Origin: JARBUG01 sp035628915
GTDB lineage: Bacteria; Bacillota; Sulfobacillia; Symbiobacteriales; Symbiobacteriaceae
DNA length: 64,000 bases
Assembly (NCBI GenBank): GCA_035628915.1
Contig: DASPIW010000017.1
Location: forward strand, 40,355 to 104,354
Reading direction: 5' to 3'
The notes beneath the pieces were generated by a model, which did not search any database, was not told where the DNA came from, and saw only the letters and a program-made list of their open reading frames with translations. Below, piece by piece: positions 8,459-15,774 of this stretch. The translations under genes were made by a program, and so were the position numbers. Every line of letters begins with the position of its first letter. Within the stretch, counting starts at the first letter, position 1.

Positions 8459-8791
8459 ATGACAAAAACCCTCTATTTCGGCAACCTTCCCTGGACCGTC
8501 ACCAGTGACGACCTCTCACAGGCCGTGGCCGGCTACGGCGAGGTCATCTCCTCCCGCGTCGCCACCGACCGTGAGACGGGCCGTTCCCGGGGGTTCGGCT
8601 TTGTGGAGGTGCCGGCAGAGGCCGCCGACAAGATCATCGACGCCCTGAACGGCAGCGAATGGGGCGGTCGGGCCCTGACCGTCAACGAAGCGAAGCCCCG
8701 TGAGGAGCGCTCCTTTGGCGGGGCCGGCGGCGGTGGCCGCGGCGGCTTTGGTGGCCGCGGCGGTGGCGGCGGCGGTCGGGGCCGCTACTAA
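8459..8791 (+). CDS. RRM-type RNA-binding protein with glycine/arginine-rich tail
   Basis: A 110-residue protein. Residues 1-80 form one RNA-recognition motif: RNP2 is LYFGNLPW near residue 5 and RNP1 is RGFGFVEV near residue 41. Residues 85-110 are Gly/Arg-rich with RGG-like repeats ending RGRY. The layout is like the cold-inducible Rbp proteins of cyanobacteria and some other bacteria, which bind single-stranded RNA. It is a stand-alone gene with its own promoter and a strong terminator, typical of highly expressed small RNA-binding proteins. The ATG at 8459 follows GAGGA at five bases. The repetitive GGC codons at 8716-8785 encode the tail and are not a DNA repeat element. Confidence 0.92.
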   Translation: MTKTLYFGNLPWTVTSDDLSQAVAGYGEVISSRVATDRETGRSRGFGFVEVPAEAADKIIDALNGSEWGGRALTVNEAKPREERSFGGAGGGGRGGFGGRGGGGGGRGRY

Positions 8792-8810
8792 CCTGCAACT
8801 GGCAGATGTG

Positions 8811-8856
8811 CCGGCAACCGGAGGCCGCCGAGGCCCGGTTGCCGGTCTCTCTTTTT
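8811..8856 (+). terminator. Strong intrinsic terminator after the RRM gene
   Basis: An 11-bp perfect GC-rich stem (8811-8821 with 8835-8845) is followed by TCTCTTTTTT. Confidence 0.85.
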
Positions 8857-8927
8857 TGCGGGCCGCCGGCAGGCGCACCGGATTGCCCGGGCAGCACGTC
8901 TAAATGGCGTTTGGGGGGATTTATGCG

Positions 8928-9287
8928 ATGAAACCAATCGCCTTGTCAGAAGTCCAAGCAGCACTGCAGCCGTACGTAGACCGCGAGGTCTATCTTCATC
9001 TGGAGACGACCAACGGCGCCTACGCCGCCGAGAATCTGCAGGGGCAGGCGCCGACCATGGCGGTCTGCGCGTACATCCGCAATGCACGCGTGCGCTTCCA
9101 CCGCGCCGTCATCGCCGGTGCGGGGCCGTTCCGTGCGGGCCTGCAAATGGAGATCGGCTGGATTTATGCAGAAGGCTTGACCGACTGGGAGATCGACGAG
9201 CATGGCCGGCTGCTGCTGGCCGGGCATGACGTCGAAGGGCGCCTGGCCGTCGCCCTGGAACTCTCGTTCACGCCGTTCCACGTCTAG
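8928..9287 (+). CDS. yojF: YojF family protein (DUF1806)
   Basis: A 119-residue protein with the family features VDREVYLHLETTNGAYA and RFHRAVIAGAGPFRAGLQME. YojF is the usual neighbour of BshB2 in Bacillus, and the same order is seen here with a 24-base gap to the deacetylase gene. Its own activity is not established; it is probably an accessory to bacillithiol or N-acetyl-sugar metabolism. I chose the ATG at 8928, nine bases after GGGGGG; the upstream ATG at 8904 would have no ribosome site and adds an unrelated octapeptide. Confidence 0.85.
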   Translation: MKPIALSEVQAALQPYVDREVYLHLETTNGAYAAENLQGQAPTMAVCAYIRNARVRFHRAVIAGAGPFRAGLQMEIGWIYAEGLTDWEIDEHGRLLLAGHDVEGRLAVALELSFTPFHV

Positions 9288-9311
9288 TCCGGAGGAGGAA
9301 GCATTACAAGC

Positions 9312-9980
9312 ATGGAACGTCATGTCATGGTCATCCTGCCTCATCCTGACGACGAGACGCTGGCCTGCGGCGGCAGCATCGCCCTGCATCGAAAAGCCGG
9401 CACGCCTGTCACGGTCGTCTGCGGTACCCTCGGCGAAATGGGCCGCAACATGGGCAAGCCGCCCTTCGCCACCCGCGAGAGCCTCCCCGCCCTGCGGGAG
9501 AAGGAACTGCGTGAAGCCTGCGCCCTGCTGGGCGTTACGGATCTCCGCCTGATGGGGCTCAGGGACAAGACGGTGGAATTCGTGGACCCGGAGTGGCTGG
9601 CGGGCCGGATCCGGGCCTATCTCGAAGAAGTAGAGCCTTCGTTGGTGCTGACCTATCACCCGCTCTACAGCGTCCATCCTGACCATATGGCTATGGGCGC
9701 CGCCGTCGTCCGGGCCGTCGACTCCCTGCCGCCGGAGGCCCGCCCGGCCGTCCACATGCGGGCCTTTGGCTCCGGGCTGATCAACCTGGGCCCGCCTGAC
9801 CTGGCGGTGGATTGCGCCCCGGTGCTGGAGCGGAAGATGGCCGCCGCCGCCGCACACCGCTCCCAGACGCAGGGGATGTTCGCCCGCATGGAAGCCAAAG
9901 CGGCCGAAGACCCCGCCTTTCGGGAGCAGCAGCTAAAGCAGCGCTCCATCGAAAACTACTGGTTTCACGCCAAGGGATAA
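9312..9980 (+). CDS. bshB2: BshB2-like deacetylase (PIG-L/LmbE family), bacillithiol biosynthesis
   Basis: A 222-residue zinc-dependent LmbE-like hydrolase. It has the diagnostic PHPDDE motif at residues 10-15 and HPDHMAMG near residue 122, which together supply the zinc ligands and catalytic Asp. BshB enzymes remove the acetyl group from GlcNAc-malate, the second step of bacillithiol synthesis; BshB2 acts as the back-up or main enzyme depending on species, and may also hydrolyse bacillithiol S-conjugates. The length matches Bacillus BshB2 and the yojF neighbour supports the assignment. GGAGGAGG precedes the ATG at 9312 at 13 bases. A terminator follows. Confidence 0.88.
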   Translation: MERHVMVILPHPDDETLACGGSIALHRKAGTPVTVVCGTLGEMGRNMGKPPFATRESLPALREKELREACALLGVTDLRLMGLRDKTVEFVDPEWLAGRIRAYLEEVEPSLVLTYHPLYSVHPDHMAMGAAVVRAVDSLPPEARPAVHMRAFGSGLINLGPPDLAVDCAPVLERKMAAAAAHRSQTQGMFARMEAKAAEDPAFREQQLKQRSIENYWFHAKG

Positions 9981-9993
9981 CGGAGATATTCAG

Positions 9994-10030
9994 AGGCCAC
10001 GGGCCGGGAGCAATCCAGCCGGTGGCCTTT
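9994..10030 (+). terminator. Hairpin after bshB2
   Basis: The arms AGGCCAC (9994-10000) and GTGGCCT (10022-10028) have an inner CGG/CCG pairing and are followed by TT. Confidence 0.5.
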
Positions 10031-10031
10031 G

Positions 10032-10212
10032 CTGTCCCGCACGATTCTCCCCTGTGCGCCGGGGCCCCGGCGACGGCGAGCAGGCCCGATTCGGGGTCAG
10101 TCACCGCAGGGGCTCGGGCAGCGTTCTGAAAGTGCAGGTCGGTCATATATTTCGTTGCGCCCGTCACCTTCTCGGGCCCGTCCAACCGGGGAAAGGCCCT
10201 CCCACCGCCCAT
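10032..10212 (-). pseudogene. Remnant of a xanthine dehydrogenase molybdopterin subunit N-terminus
   Basis: From an ATG at 10212 the minus strand reads MGGGRAFPRLDGPEKVTGAT and then KYMTDLHF. This is the standard start of the large molybdenum subunit of xanthine dehydrogenase/aldehyde oxidase-type enzymes (PRxDGxxKVTGxAxYxxDL). After that the frame diverges. A short piece in another frame near 10035-10065 reads QGRIVRDSKG, like the HxRI(V)xxDTSKA stretch that follows in intact enzymes. The rest of the roughly 750-residue subunit is absent, so this is a decayed fragment left by a deletion. It sits directly upstream of, and divergent from, adenine deaminase, another purine-catabolism gene. The identification rests on about 25 well-matched residues. 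Confidence 0.55.
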
Positions 10213-10250
10213 GAGGACGAGCACCTACCATGCGAAGGAGGAGATGTGCC

Positions 10251-11993
10251 ATGTTTCAGCCTGACCTGGCCGAAGTAAAAGCCGCCGTGGACGCAGCGGC
10301 GGGGCGGCGCCCGGGCTCGGTGCTGCTGCGCCGTGCCAACCTGCTGAATGTCCTCTCCGGCGAGCGCTACGAGACCGACATTTTGCTGGCGGGCCGCCTG
10401 ATCGCGGCCGTCGGCAAGTGCTACACCGCGGAGACGGAGATCGACCTGGAAGGGCGCGCCGTGGCGCCGGGCCTCATCGACGCCCACCTGCACCTGGAGT
10501 CCTCGCTGGTCGAGCCCTGCGAGTATGCGCGGGCCGTGGTGCCCCGGGGCGTCACGGGCGTCGTCTGTGACCCCCACGAAATCGCCAACGTGCTGGGCAC
10601 CGGCGGGATTGAATACGTCCTGGCCGCTACCGAAGGGCTGCCGCTGGATGTCTTCGTCTGCGCGTCTTCCTGCGTGCCCGCCACTTCGTTCGAAACGGCG
10701 GGCGCCCGCCTGACCCCGGACGACATTGACGGGCTGCTCGCGCACCCTCGGGTGGTCGGTGTGGCCGAACTGATGAACTTCCCCGGCGTCATCGCCGGCG
10801 ATGCGGCCGAACTGACGAAGGCGCTGATCGCCTTCAGGCACCGCAAGGTGGCCGACGGTCATGCCCCGATGGTCAGCGGGCCCGCGCTCAACGCCTACTT
10901 GGCGGCGGGCATCTCGTCGGATCACGAATCGTCGCTCCCCGAAGAAGCTCTGGAGAAGCTCCGGCTGGGCGCCACGATCCTGATTCGGGAAGGCTCGGCG
11001 GCCCGAAACCTCGAAGCGCTCCTGCCCATCATCAACCCCGGCAACCTCCACCAAATCTGCTTCTGCACCGACGACCGCCATCCACACGACCTGATGGATC
11101 AGGGCGGCGTCGACTGCCTGGTCCGGCGCGCCATCGGGGCGGGTATCGAGCCGGTGACGGCCGTGCGGCTGGGCTCGCTCAACACGGCCCGCCATTTCCG
11201 GCTGCCCCGCCGAGGCGCCGTGGCACCGGGATACCTCGCGGACCTGATCGTTGTGGACGATCTCTCCCGCTTCGCCGTCAGCCTCGTCATCAAGGCGGGC
11301 CGCCTGGTCGCCCGGGACGGCGAACTCCTGGACGAACCCCGCCGCCACGTCGACCTGGGGGTACGGGATACGGTCAGGCTGCCGGATCTGACGGCGGCTG
11401 CCTTCCGGCTGATCGACCCGGGCGCCCCGGTCCGGGCCATCGAACTGGTGCCGGGCGAAATCCTGACCAGGGAGATCGCCGTGGAGCCTCTCGCCCGGGG
11501 CGGCGAAGTGGTGGCCGACCCGGCCCGGGACCTGATCAAGCTGGCCGTGATCGAGCGGCACGGCCACGGGGGCCGGGTGGGCGTCGGGCTGGTGAAAGGC
11601 TTCGGGCTGCAGCGCGGCGCCATCGCCTCCACCGTGGGCCACGACAGCCATAACCTGCTGGTCGCCGGCGCCAGCGACAGCGACATGCTGCTGGCCGCCC
11701 GCCTCCTGGCTGTCACGGGCGGCGGCTTCTGCGCCGTGGCTGACGGGCAGGAACTGGCCCGCCTGCCCCTGCCCATCGCCGGGCTGATTTCGGATCGACC
11801 CCTGACTCGGGTGCGAGCGGATCTCGACCGCCTGGAGGAGGCGGCACGGGAGCTGGGCGTGCGCATCCACAGCCCGTTCATGGCCCTCTCATTCCTTGCG
11901 CTGCCGGTCATTCCCGCCCTGCGCCTGACCGACATGGGGCTCGTCGCCGTGGGCGAAGGCGGGGTCCGACTGGTGGATTTCACTTGCGAATGA
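10251..11993 (+). CDS. ade: Adenine deaminase
   Basis: A 580-residue amidohydrolase that converts adenine to hypoxanthine and ammonia in purine salvage or degradation. Visible features are GLIDAHLHLESS near residue 75 (metal site), VTGVVCDPHEIANVLG near 108, VGVAELMNFPGVI near 168, SDHESS near 225 and FCTDDRHPHDL near 275, all typical of Ade. The C-terminal part (VGLVKGFGLQRGAIASTVGH, then DSHNLLVAG) is the family-specific domain that separates Ade from other amidohydrolases. The length is usual. I chose the ATG at 10251, after GGAGGAG at about nine bases. Its 3' end overlaps the convergent L,D-transpeptidase gene by 14 bases. A xanthine dehydrogenase remnant lies just upstream. Confidence 0.95.
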   Translation: MFQPDLAEVKAAVDAAAGRRPGSVLLRRANLLNVLSGERYETDILLAGRLIAAVGKCYTAETEIDLEGRAVAPGLIDAHLHLESSLVEPCEYARAVVPRGVTGVVCDPHEIANVLGTGGIEYVLAATEGLPLDVFVCASSCVPATSFETAGARLTPDDIDGLLAHPRVVGVAELMNFPGVIAGDAAELTKALIAFRHRKVADGHAPMVSGPALNAYLAAGISSDHESSLPEEALEKLRLGATILIREGSAARNLEALLPIINPGNLHQICFCTDDRHPHDLMDQGGVDCLVRRAIGAGIEPVTAVRLGSLNTARHFRLPRRGAVAPGYLADLIVVDDLSRFAVSLVIKAGRLVARDGELLDEPRRHVDLGVRDTVRLPDLTAAAFRLIDPGAPVRAIELVPGEILTREIAVEPLARGGEVVADPARDLIKLAVIERHGHGGRVGVGLVKGFGLQRGAIASTVGHDSHNLLVAGASDSDMLLAARLLAVTGGGFCAVADGQELARLPLPIAGLISDRPLTRVRADLDRLEEAARELGVRIHSPFMALSFLALPVIPALRLTDMGLVAVGEGGVRLVDFTCE

Positions 11994-12372
11994 CCACCAC
12001 CGAACCCAGAGGAACCTGCCGATACAACTCCTCCACATCAGGGTTGTACATCCGGACGCAGCCGTGGGTGATCGACTGCCCCACGGACCACGGCGCGTTG
12101 GTCCCGTGAATGCCATAGCGGCGCCCGCCGCCGATGCTGAGGCCCAGCCACCGGCGGCCCAGAGGGTTGCGTGGCGAGCCGCCGGGGAAGAACTCCCCCG
12201 TCTCCGGATTGGTCCAGCCCGGATCGACCGTCTTGAAGACGATGGTAAACCGGCCCTCCGGCGTAATGGTGGTCGACTTGCCCGTCGCCACCGGGTAGGT
12301 CTTCACGAGCTTCCCGCCATCGTACAGCCGCAGCCGGTTCTCGCTTTTGTCAATCTCGATCCGCTTTGCCAC
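11980..12372 (-). CDS. L,D-transpeptidase (YkuD domain)
   Basis: A 130-residue protein that is almost entirely one YkuD catalytic domain: EIDKSENRLRLY, PVATGKSTTITPEGRF, then IHGTNAPWS and THGCVRMYN with the catalytic Cys. The usual motif is SHGCVRM; here the Ser is Thr. YkuD enzymes form 3-3 peptidoglycan cross-links or attach proteins to the wall. There is no visible signal peptide or LysM domain, unlike Bacillus YkuD. I chose the GTG at 12372, which has GGGGAGG ten bases upstream. A longer start at the GTG 12435 (overlapping the upstream stop as GTGA) has no good ribosome site. It lies downstream of the S1-domain gene and overlaps ade at the 3' ends. Confidence 0.85.
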   Translation of the reverse strand: MAKRIEIDKSENRLRLYDGGKLVKTYPVATGKSTTITPEGRFTIVFKTVDPGWTNPETGEFFPGGSPRNPLGRRWLGLSIGGGRRYGIHGTNAPWSVGQSITHGCVRMYNPDVEELYRQVPLGSVVVIRK

Positions 12373-12431
12373 CGCCGTGCCGCCTCCCCTCGCCGAGAAG
12401 ATACGCGGCACCGTGTGCAAAAAGGCCTGCT

Positions 12432-13241
12432 TCACTCAATCGTCCCGATGATCCGCCCCCGCAACTTGTGCGTGGTGGCGTCCACCATGACCAGCTTGAC
12501 CCGGACCTGGGCGCCCTGCCGGTAGATTCGCCCCGGGAACGCCGGGCAGAGGATCTCCAGGCCATAGTACGGCTCCGGCCGCACCCACACCATTTCGCCC
12601 AGCTGGCTCTGTACGGTGCCCAGCAGAAACGACCCCTGCCGGTACAGCCCATCGAGCTTCTTCCAGGGGTCGACCAGAGCCTTCAGGCTGACCCGGACGC
12701 GCAGGCTCTCGCGGTCGAACTCGACCACCTTTACCGCGAGGACATCGCCGCGGCTCATTACGTCGCGCGGGTGTCGCACAAAGTCGTGGCTGATCTCACT
12801 GACGGGCAGAATGGCGTGGAGTCCCCCGATATCCACGAACGCCGCATAGGGCTGCAGGGACCGGACGACCCCCGTCACGGTGTCGCCGGCGGCAAGGTGC
12901 CGCAGCAGTTCCTGCCGCTTCATCAGCCGGGCCTGGCGCCGGCTGACGCTGATCCGCCTGCGGTCGGCCTCGTAGCCGGTCACCAGTACATCCACCGTTT
13001 CGCCCACGAAGCCTTCATATCCGGCATAAACCTTCTCGTCGAACTCCACCGGGCCCATCACCCCGAAAATGTGGCCGCCCAGGCCGTTGCTGCCCAACAG
13101 CACAAAGATCTCGCTCCCCACCACCTGCGTGACGACGACCGACAGGATCCGGCGCTCCTCCATGGCCACCAGCAGCTCGGCCAGGTTCAACTGCTCTTCT
13201 CTGGGCTTCTGGCCGCGATAACCCTCCGGCAGAACCGCCAT
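12432..13241 (-). CDS. S1-domain RNA-binding protein (ribosomal protein S1-like)
   Basis: A 269-residue protein. Central and C-terminal parts contain S1 motifs: VGETVDVLVTGYEADRRRIS, then AAGDTVTGVVRSLQPYAAFV with DIGGLHAILPVSEIS, and VRVSLKALVDPW. The best-preserved repeat is the central one. Its architecture is like the short S1 homologues of Firmicutes, which bind mRNA and are not essential ribosomal subunits. I chose the ATG at 13241, nine bases after GGGGGG; the longer open frame would extend into repeat DNA. It is followed by the L,D-transpeptidase gene with almost no gap. Confidence 0.8.
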   Translation of the reverse strand: MAVLPEGYRGQKPREEQLNLAELLVAMEERRILSVVVTQVVGSEIFVLLGSNGLGGHIFGVMGPVEFDEKVYAGYEGFVGETVDVLVTGYEADRRRISVSRRQARLMKRQELLRHLAAGDTVTGVVRSLQPYAAFVDIGGLHAILPVSEISHDFVRHPRDVMSRGDVLAVKVVEFDRESLRVRVSLKALVDPWKKLDGLYRQGSFLLGTVQSQLGEMVWVRPEPYYGLEILCPAFPGRIYRQGAQVRVKLVMVDATTHKLRGRIIGTIE

Positions 13242-13365
13242 TTGCTCTTCCCCCCAGTGTAAGCAACGCGCCAGGTCCTGGCGGGAGTTGATACGGCTCG
13301 GATCCCCCGAAAGTTCGCCGCCCGCGGTTCTTTTCGCCCTGGGCGCGGCCAGCTGTGTAAGTGAA

Positions 13366-13570
13366 GGCTGCTTATGTGAGGTAATGGATGCATTTTGCAT
13401 TTTGCCACGGAGTGCGCGGAAGGCGCGGAGGGCGTTTTTCCCAAATCAGCGCCTTCAGCCCAATCCGGGGCCATATCACCTTCCCACTTCCACTGCCGCA
13501 ACTTCCGTGTCCCCTTCCGCGCCTTCCGTGGTAAAAATCCCGTTCCCATTCCCGCGTTGAAGGCCCGCAC
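13366..13570. repeat. Dispersed intergenic repeat, copy 1
   Basis: About 205 bases that recur in the same orientation at 59554-59742. Shared blocks are GGCTGCTTATGTGA, GTAATGGATGCA, CCCACTTCCACTGCCGC, TCCGTGTCCCCTTCCGCG, TTCCGTGGTAA and ATCCCGTTCCCATTCCC. The left half has CCACGGA and GGAAGGCGCGGA, and the right half has their inverted partners (TTCCGCGCCTTCCGTGG), so it can fold into a long hairpin. No coding frame is convincing. It occupies the 415-base gap 13242-13656, which otherwise holds only a terminator. Confidence 0.8.
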
Positions 13571-13596
13571 CGTGAGACGGCGCCCAGCAAGCAAGC

Positions 13597-13632
13597 GCAG
13601 GCGCCAGAAACCTAAGGGCTTCTGGCGCCTGC
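13597..13632 (-). terminator. Terminator after the zinc-ribbon/proline-rich membrane protein gene
   Basis: A 13-bp perfect stem (13597-13609 with 13620-13632, loop ten bases), 24 bases after the minus-strand stop at 13657. Confidence 0.6.
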
Positions 13633-13656
13633 AACGTGCAATGCAGCTAATGCACC

Positions 13657-14343
13657 CTACTTCACTTCAAAGGCCTTCTCACCGGACTTCTTGCCGTTCA
13701 GATAGATCTCGACCTTGTAGTTCCCCTTGGGCCACGGATCTCCATCGTTGCTGATGTTGAACGACGCCCACCCGGAGAAGTCGCCGTCGGTCACAGGCAG
13801 CTCCGTGTCCAGGTGAGTCTGCTGCTGTCCACCGTAGTACCACTTGGCGCCCAGCACATCGCCCTGCTTGACTTCAATCTGGACGGACGCGTAAATCAGG
13901 TCCGTCGCCTGGGGCACGCTCGACAGCTCGCCCTGGGGCGCCTGCGACTCCTCATTGACCTTGTTGGTAATGATCGGGCCCTTCTTGATGGCGCTGGCAG
14001 CCACCTGCCCCTTCGGCGGATCCGTCGGGTCATCGCCCATGCCGGAGATGACGACCAGTGCCACCAAGACCAACGCCACGATGCCGCCGATGATGCCGAC
14101 CCACTTCCAGGGGCTGCTCGGCCGCTGCGGGGGCATCTGCGGGTAGCCCTGGTACCCGGGCGGATACTGCTGCGGCGAATACCCCTGGGGCGGCTGCGGA
14201 GGGTACTGTTGCTGCGGCGGCTGGGGCGGATACTGCGGCGCGGGACCGGCGGCGGCCACGGGCGGAACCTGCGGCATCTGGGCACCGCAGCTTGGACAGA
14301 ACTTACTGGTGGCGTTGGTGCCACAATTCGGGCATTGTGCCAA
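13657..14343 (-). CDS. Zinc-ribbon, proline-rich, single-pass membrane protein
   Basis: A 228-residue protein built of four parts. An N-terminal zinc ribbon (CPNCG, CPSCG, residues 4-22) is followed by a Pro/Gln/Tyr-rich linker (residues 25-78), one transmembrane helix (about 82-102) and an extracytoplasmic beta-rich domain of about 110 residues containing LIYASVQIEV, AKWYYGG and KGNYKVEIYLNGK. The last region reads like an immunoglobulin-like ligand or stress domain, but I cannot name it. It starts at TTG 14343, about eight bases after GGAGGG. The zinc ribbon is cytoplasmic by topology. Function unknown; it is monocistronic between terminators. Confidence 0.75.
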   Translation of the reverse strand: MAQCPNCGTNATSKFCPSCGAQMPQVPPVAAAGPAPQYPPQPPQQQYPPQPPQGYSPQQYPPGYQGYPQMPPQRPSSPWKWVGIIGGIVALVLVALVVISGMGDDPTDPPKGQVAASAIKKGPIITNKVNEESQAPQGELSSVPQATDLIYASVQIEVKQGDVLGAKWYYGGQQQTHLDTELPVTDGDFSGWASFNISNDGDPWPKGNYKVEIYLNGKKSGEKAFEVK

Positions 14344-14422
14344 GAAGGCTCCCTCCTCGGAAAATCACTTACGCCCGTATCACTTCAAGGTCTAAACAAA
14401 GAGTCCTGCCGGAGTAGCACCA

Positions 14423-14450
14423 AAGGGCCACCACAAATGTGGCGGCCCTT
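14423..14450 (-). terminator. Terminator of the cytochrome c maturation operon
   Basis: The arms AAGGGCC (14423-14429) and GGCCCTT (14444-14450), with an inner CCACA/TGTGG stem, lie 38 bases after the ccsB stop. Confidence 0.6.
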
Positions 14451-14487
14451 CATTGTCAGACACCATCGGCTCATCGGTCCCACCCGG

Positions 14488-15774
14488 TTACAGGTCGCCC
14501 CCGGCGTAACTGTGCACGCCCACAATCAGGAGATTGACGCCGATCAGCGTAAAGAGGATCACCCCAAAGCCCAGCACCGCCAGCCAGGCGGAGCGGCGCC
14601 CTTCCCAGCCGTGCGTGATCCGGATGTGCAGGTAGGCCGAATACACCAGCCATGCGATCAGCGCCCAGGTCTCCTTCGGATCCCAAAACCAGTAGTCTCC
14701 CCAGGCCTCCTTGGCCCAGAGCATGGCGAAGACCAGCCCGCCCAACGTAAAGACGGGATACCCGATGGCCACGGCCCGGTAGCTGATCTCATCGAGCAGC
14801 TCCGGGTCACCGCCGGCCTTGCGGGCCAGCCAGTCGCCGATGGGCTGCCCCTTGGCCAGCCAGTGCCGGACCGCCCAGTACAGCAGGGCGCCGACCGCCA
14901 GCGAATAGAGCAGCGTGTTCATATGCTTGCCCCGCATCCAGGACGGCGCCGCAAAGAGCGGCATGGGAATCAGGCCGAACAGGTCGCCCTTGCTGCCCAC
15001 GGGCTCGAACTGCGGCCCGATCATCGGCGGCAGGTGGTAGGTCGAGTTCGCAAATAGCCACTGAAAGCCGGCATAGCGGAACAAGAGCGCCAGCAGCGTG
15101 AAACCGGCCATTACGCAGACAAAGTAGAAGAGGATCTCCATGCCCCGCAGGCCCCAGGTCCGCTCCCAGCGGGACTGCCGGGCGTCAGCCGCCGGCATGG
15201 TCACCGACTCCGACCCCACGGCCACGTTGCCCTGCCCGCCCGCCTCAGCGGCCAGTTCAAGGCCCCGCACCCGCAGCAGATAGAGGAGCGCCGCGCCGAA
15301 CGCGACGGCGAAGAAGCCCTCGCCCAGAGCAGCCATGCTGACGTGCAGGGGCAGCCAGTACGACTTCAGCGCTGGCACCAGAGGCTGCACCTTGGGCGGA
15401 AAGACGTAGCTGTAGGCCATCAGAAAGACGCCGAGCGGCCCCACCAGGGCGCCCAGTACCGTCAGCCGGTACATCCGGATGATCACCTGGAACGCCAGTT
15501 GACTGGTAAACGCCATAAACCCGATGAACTCGTACATGTTCGATGTCGGCCAATGCCCCGCCCCCTGCCAGCGGGCCAAAATGGCCAGAAAATGCAGTAC
15601 CACGGCCAGCAGATGGGCGTTGGTCGCCCAGCCGCCCGCCCGTGCGAAGCGGGCCCCTCTCGAAATGCGCCCCCCAATCACCCCTGCGCCGTACAGCAGC
15701 GTCGCCGCCAGATACCCGGCAAACGCCAGGCCCAGCAGCCAGGCGCTCGCCGTCAGCAGCGTGCCTTGCGTCAT
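14488..15774 (-). CDS. ccsB: Cytochrome c biogenesis protein CcsB/ResC (heme handling)
   Basis: A 428-residue multi-pass membrane protein of the CcsA/ResC family, the heme-carrying half of system II cytochrome c synthase. The tryptophan-rich heme motif WGDYWFWDPKETW is near residue 355, and conserved His residues occur near HVSMAALGEG and HIRITHGWEG. About eight hydrophobic segments are visible. The start overlaps the resB stop by four bases, so translation is coupled. It works with ResB, CcdA and the ResA-like thioredoxin upstream to ligate heme to apocytochromes on the outer face of the membrane. Some authors would call it ResC or CcsA. Confidence 0.93.
   Translation of the reverse strand: MTQGTLLTASAWLLGLAFAGYLAATLLYGAGVIGGRISRGARFARAGGWATNAHLLAVVLHFLAILARWQGAGHWPTSNMYEFIGFMAFTSQLAFQVIIRMYRLTVLGALVGPLGVFLMAYSYVFPPKVQPLVPALKSYWLPLHVSMAALGEGFFAVAFGAALLYLLRVRGLELAAEAGGQGNVAVGSESVTMPAADARQSRWERTWGLRGMEILFYFVCVMAGFTLLALLFRYAGFQWLFANSTYHLPPMIGPQFEPVGSKGDLFGLIPMPLFAAPSWMRGKHMNTLLYSLAVGALLYWAVRHWLAKGQPIGDWLARKAGGDPELLDEISYRAVAIGYPVFTLGGLVFAMLWAKEAWGDYWFWDPKETWALIAWLVYSAYLHIRITHGWEGRRSAWLAVLGFGVILFTLIGVNLLIVGVHSYAGGDL

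Noticed and set aside
8716..8785. GGC-rich tandem repeat
   Set aside because: It encodes the glycine-rich tail of the RRM protein in frame and is not a separate DNA repeat.
10164..11870. 568-codon open frame antisense to adenine deaminase
   Set aside because: It is a shadow of the GC-rich codon pattern of ade. The composition (His, Arg, Gln, Pro-rich) and the lack of any motif argue against a gene.
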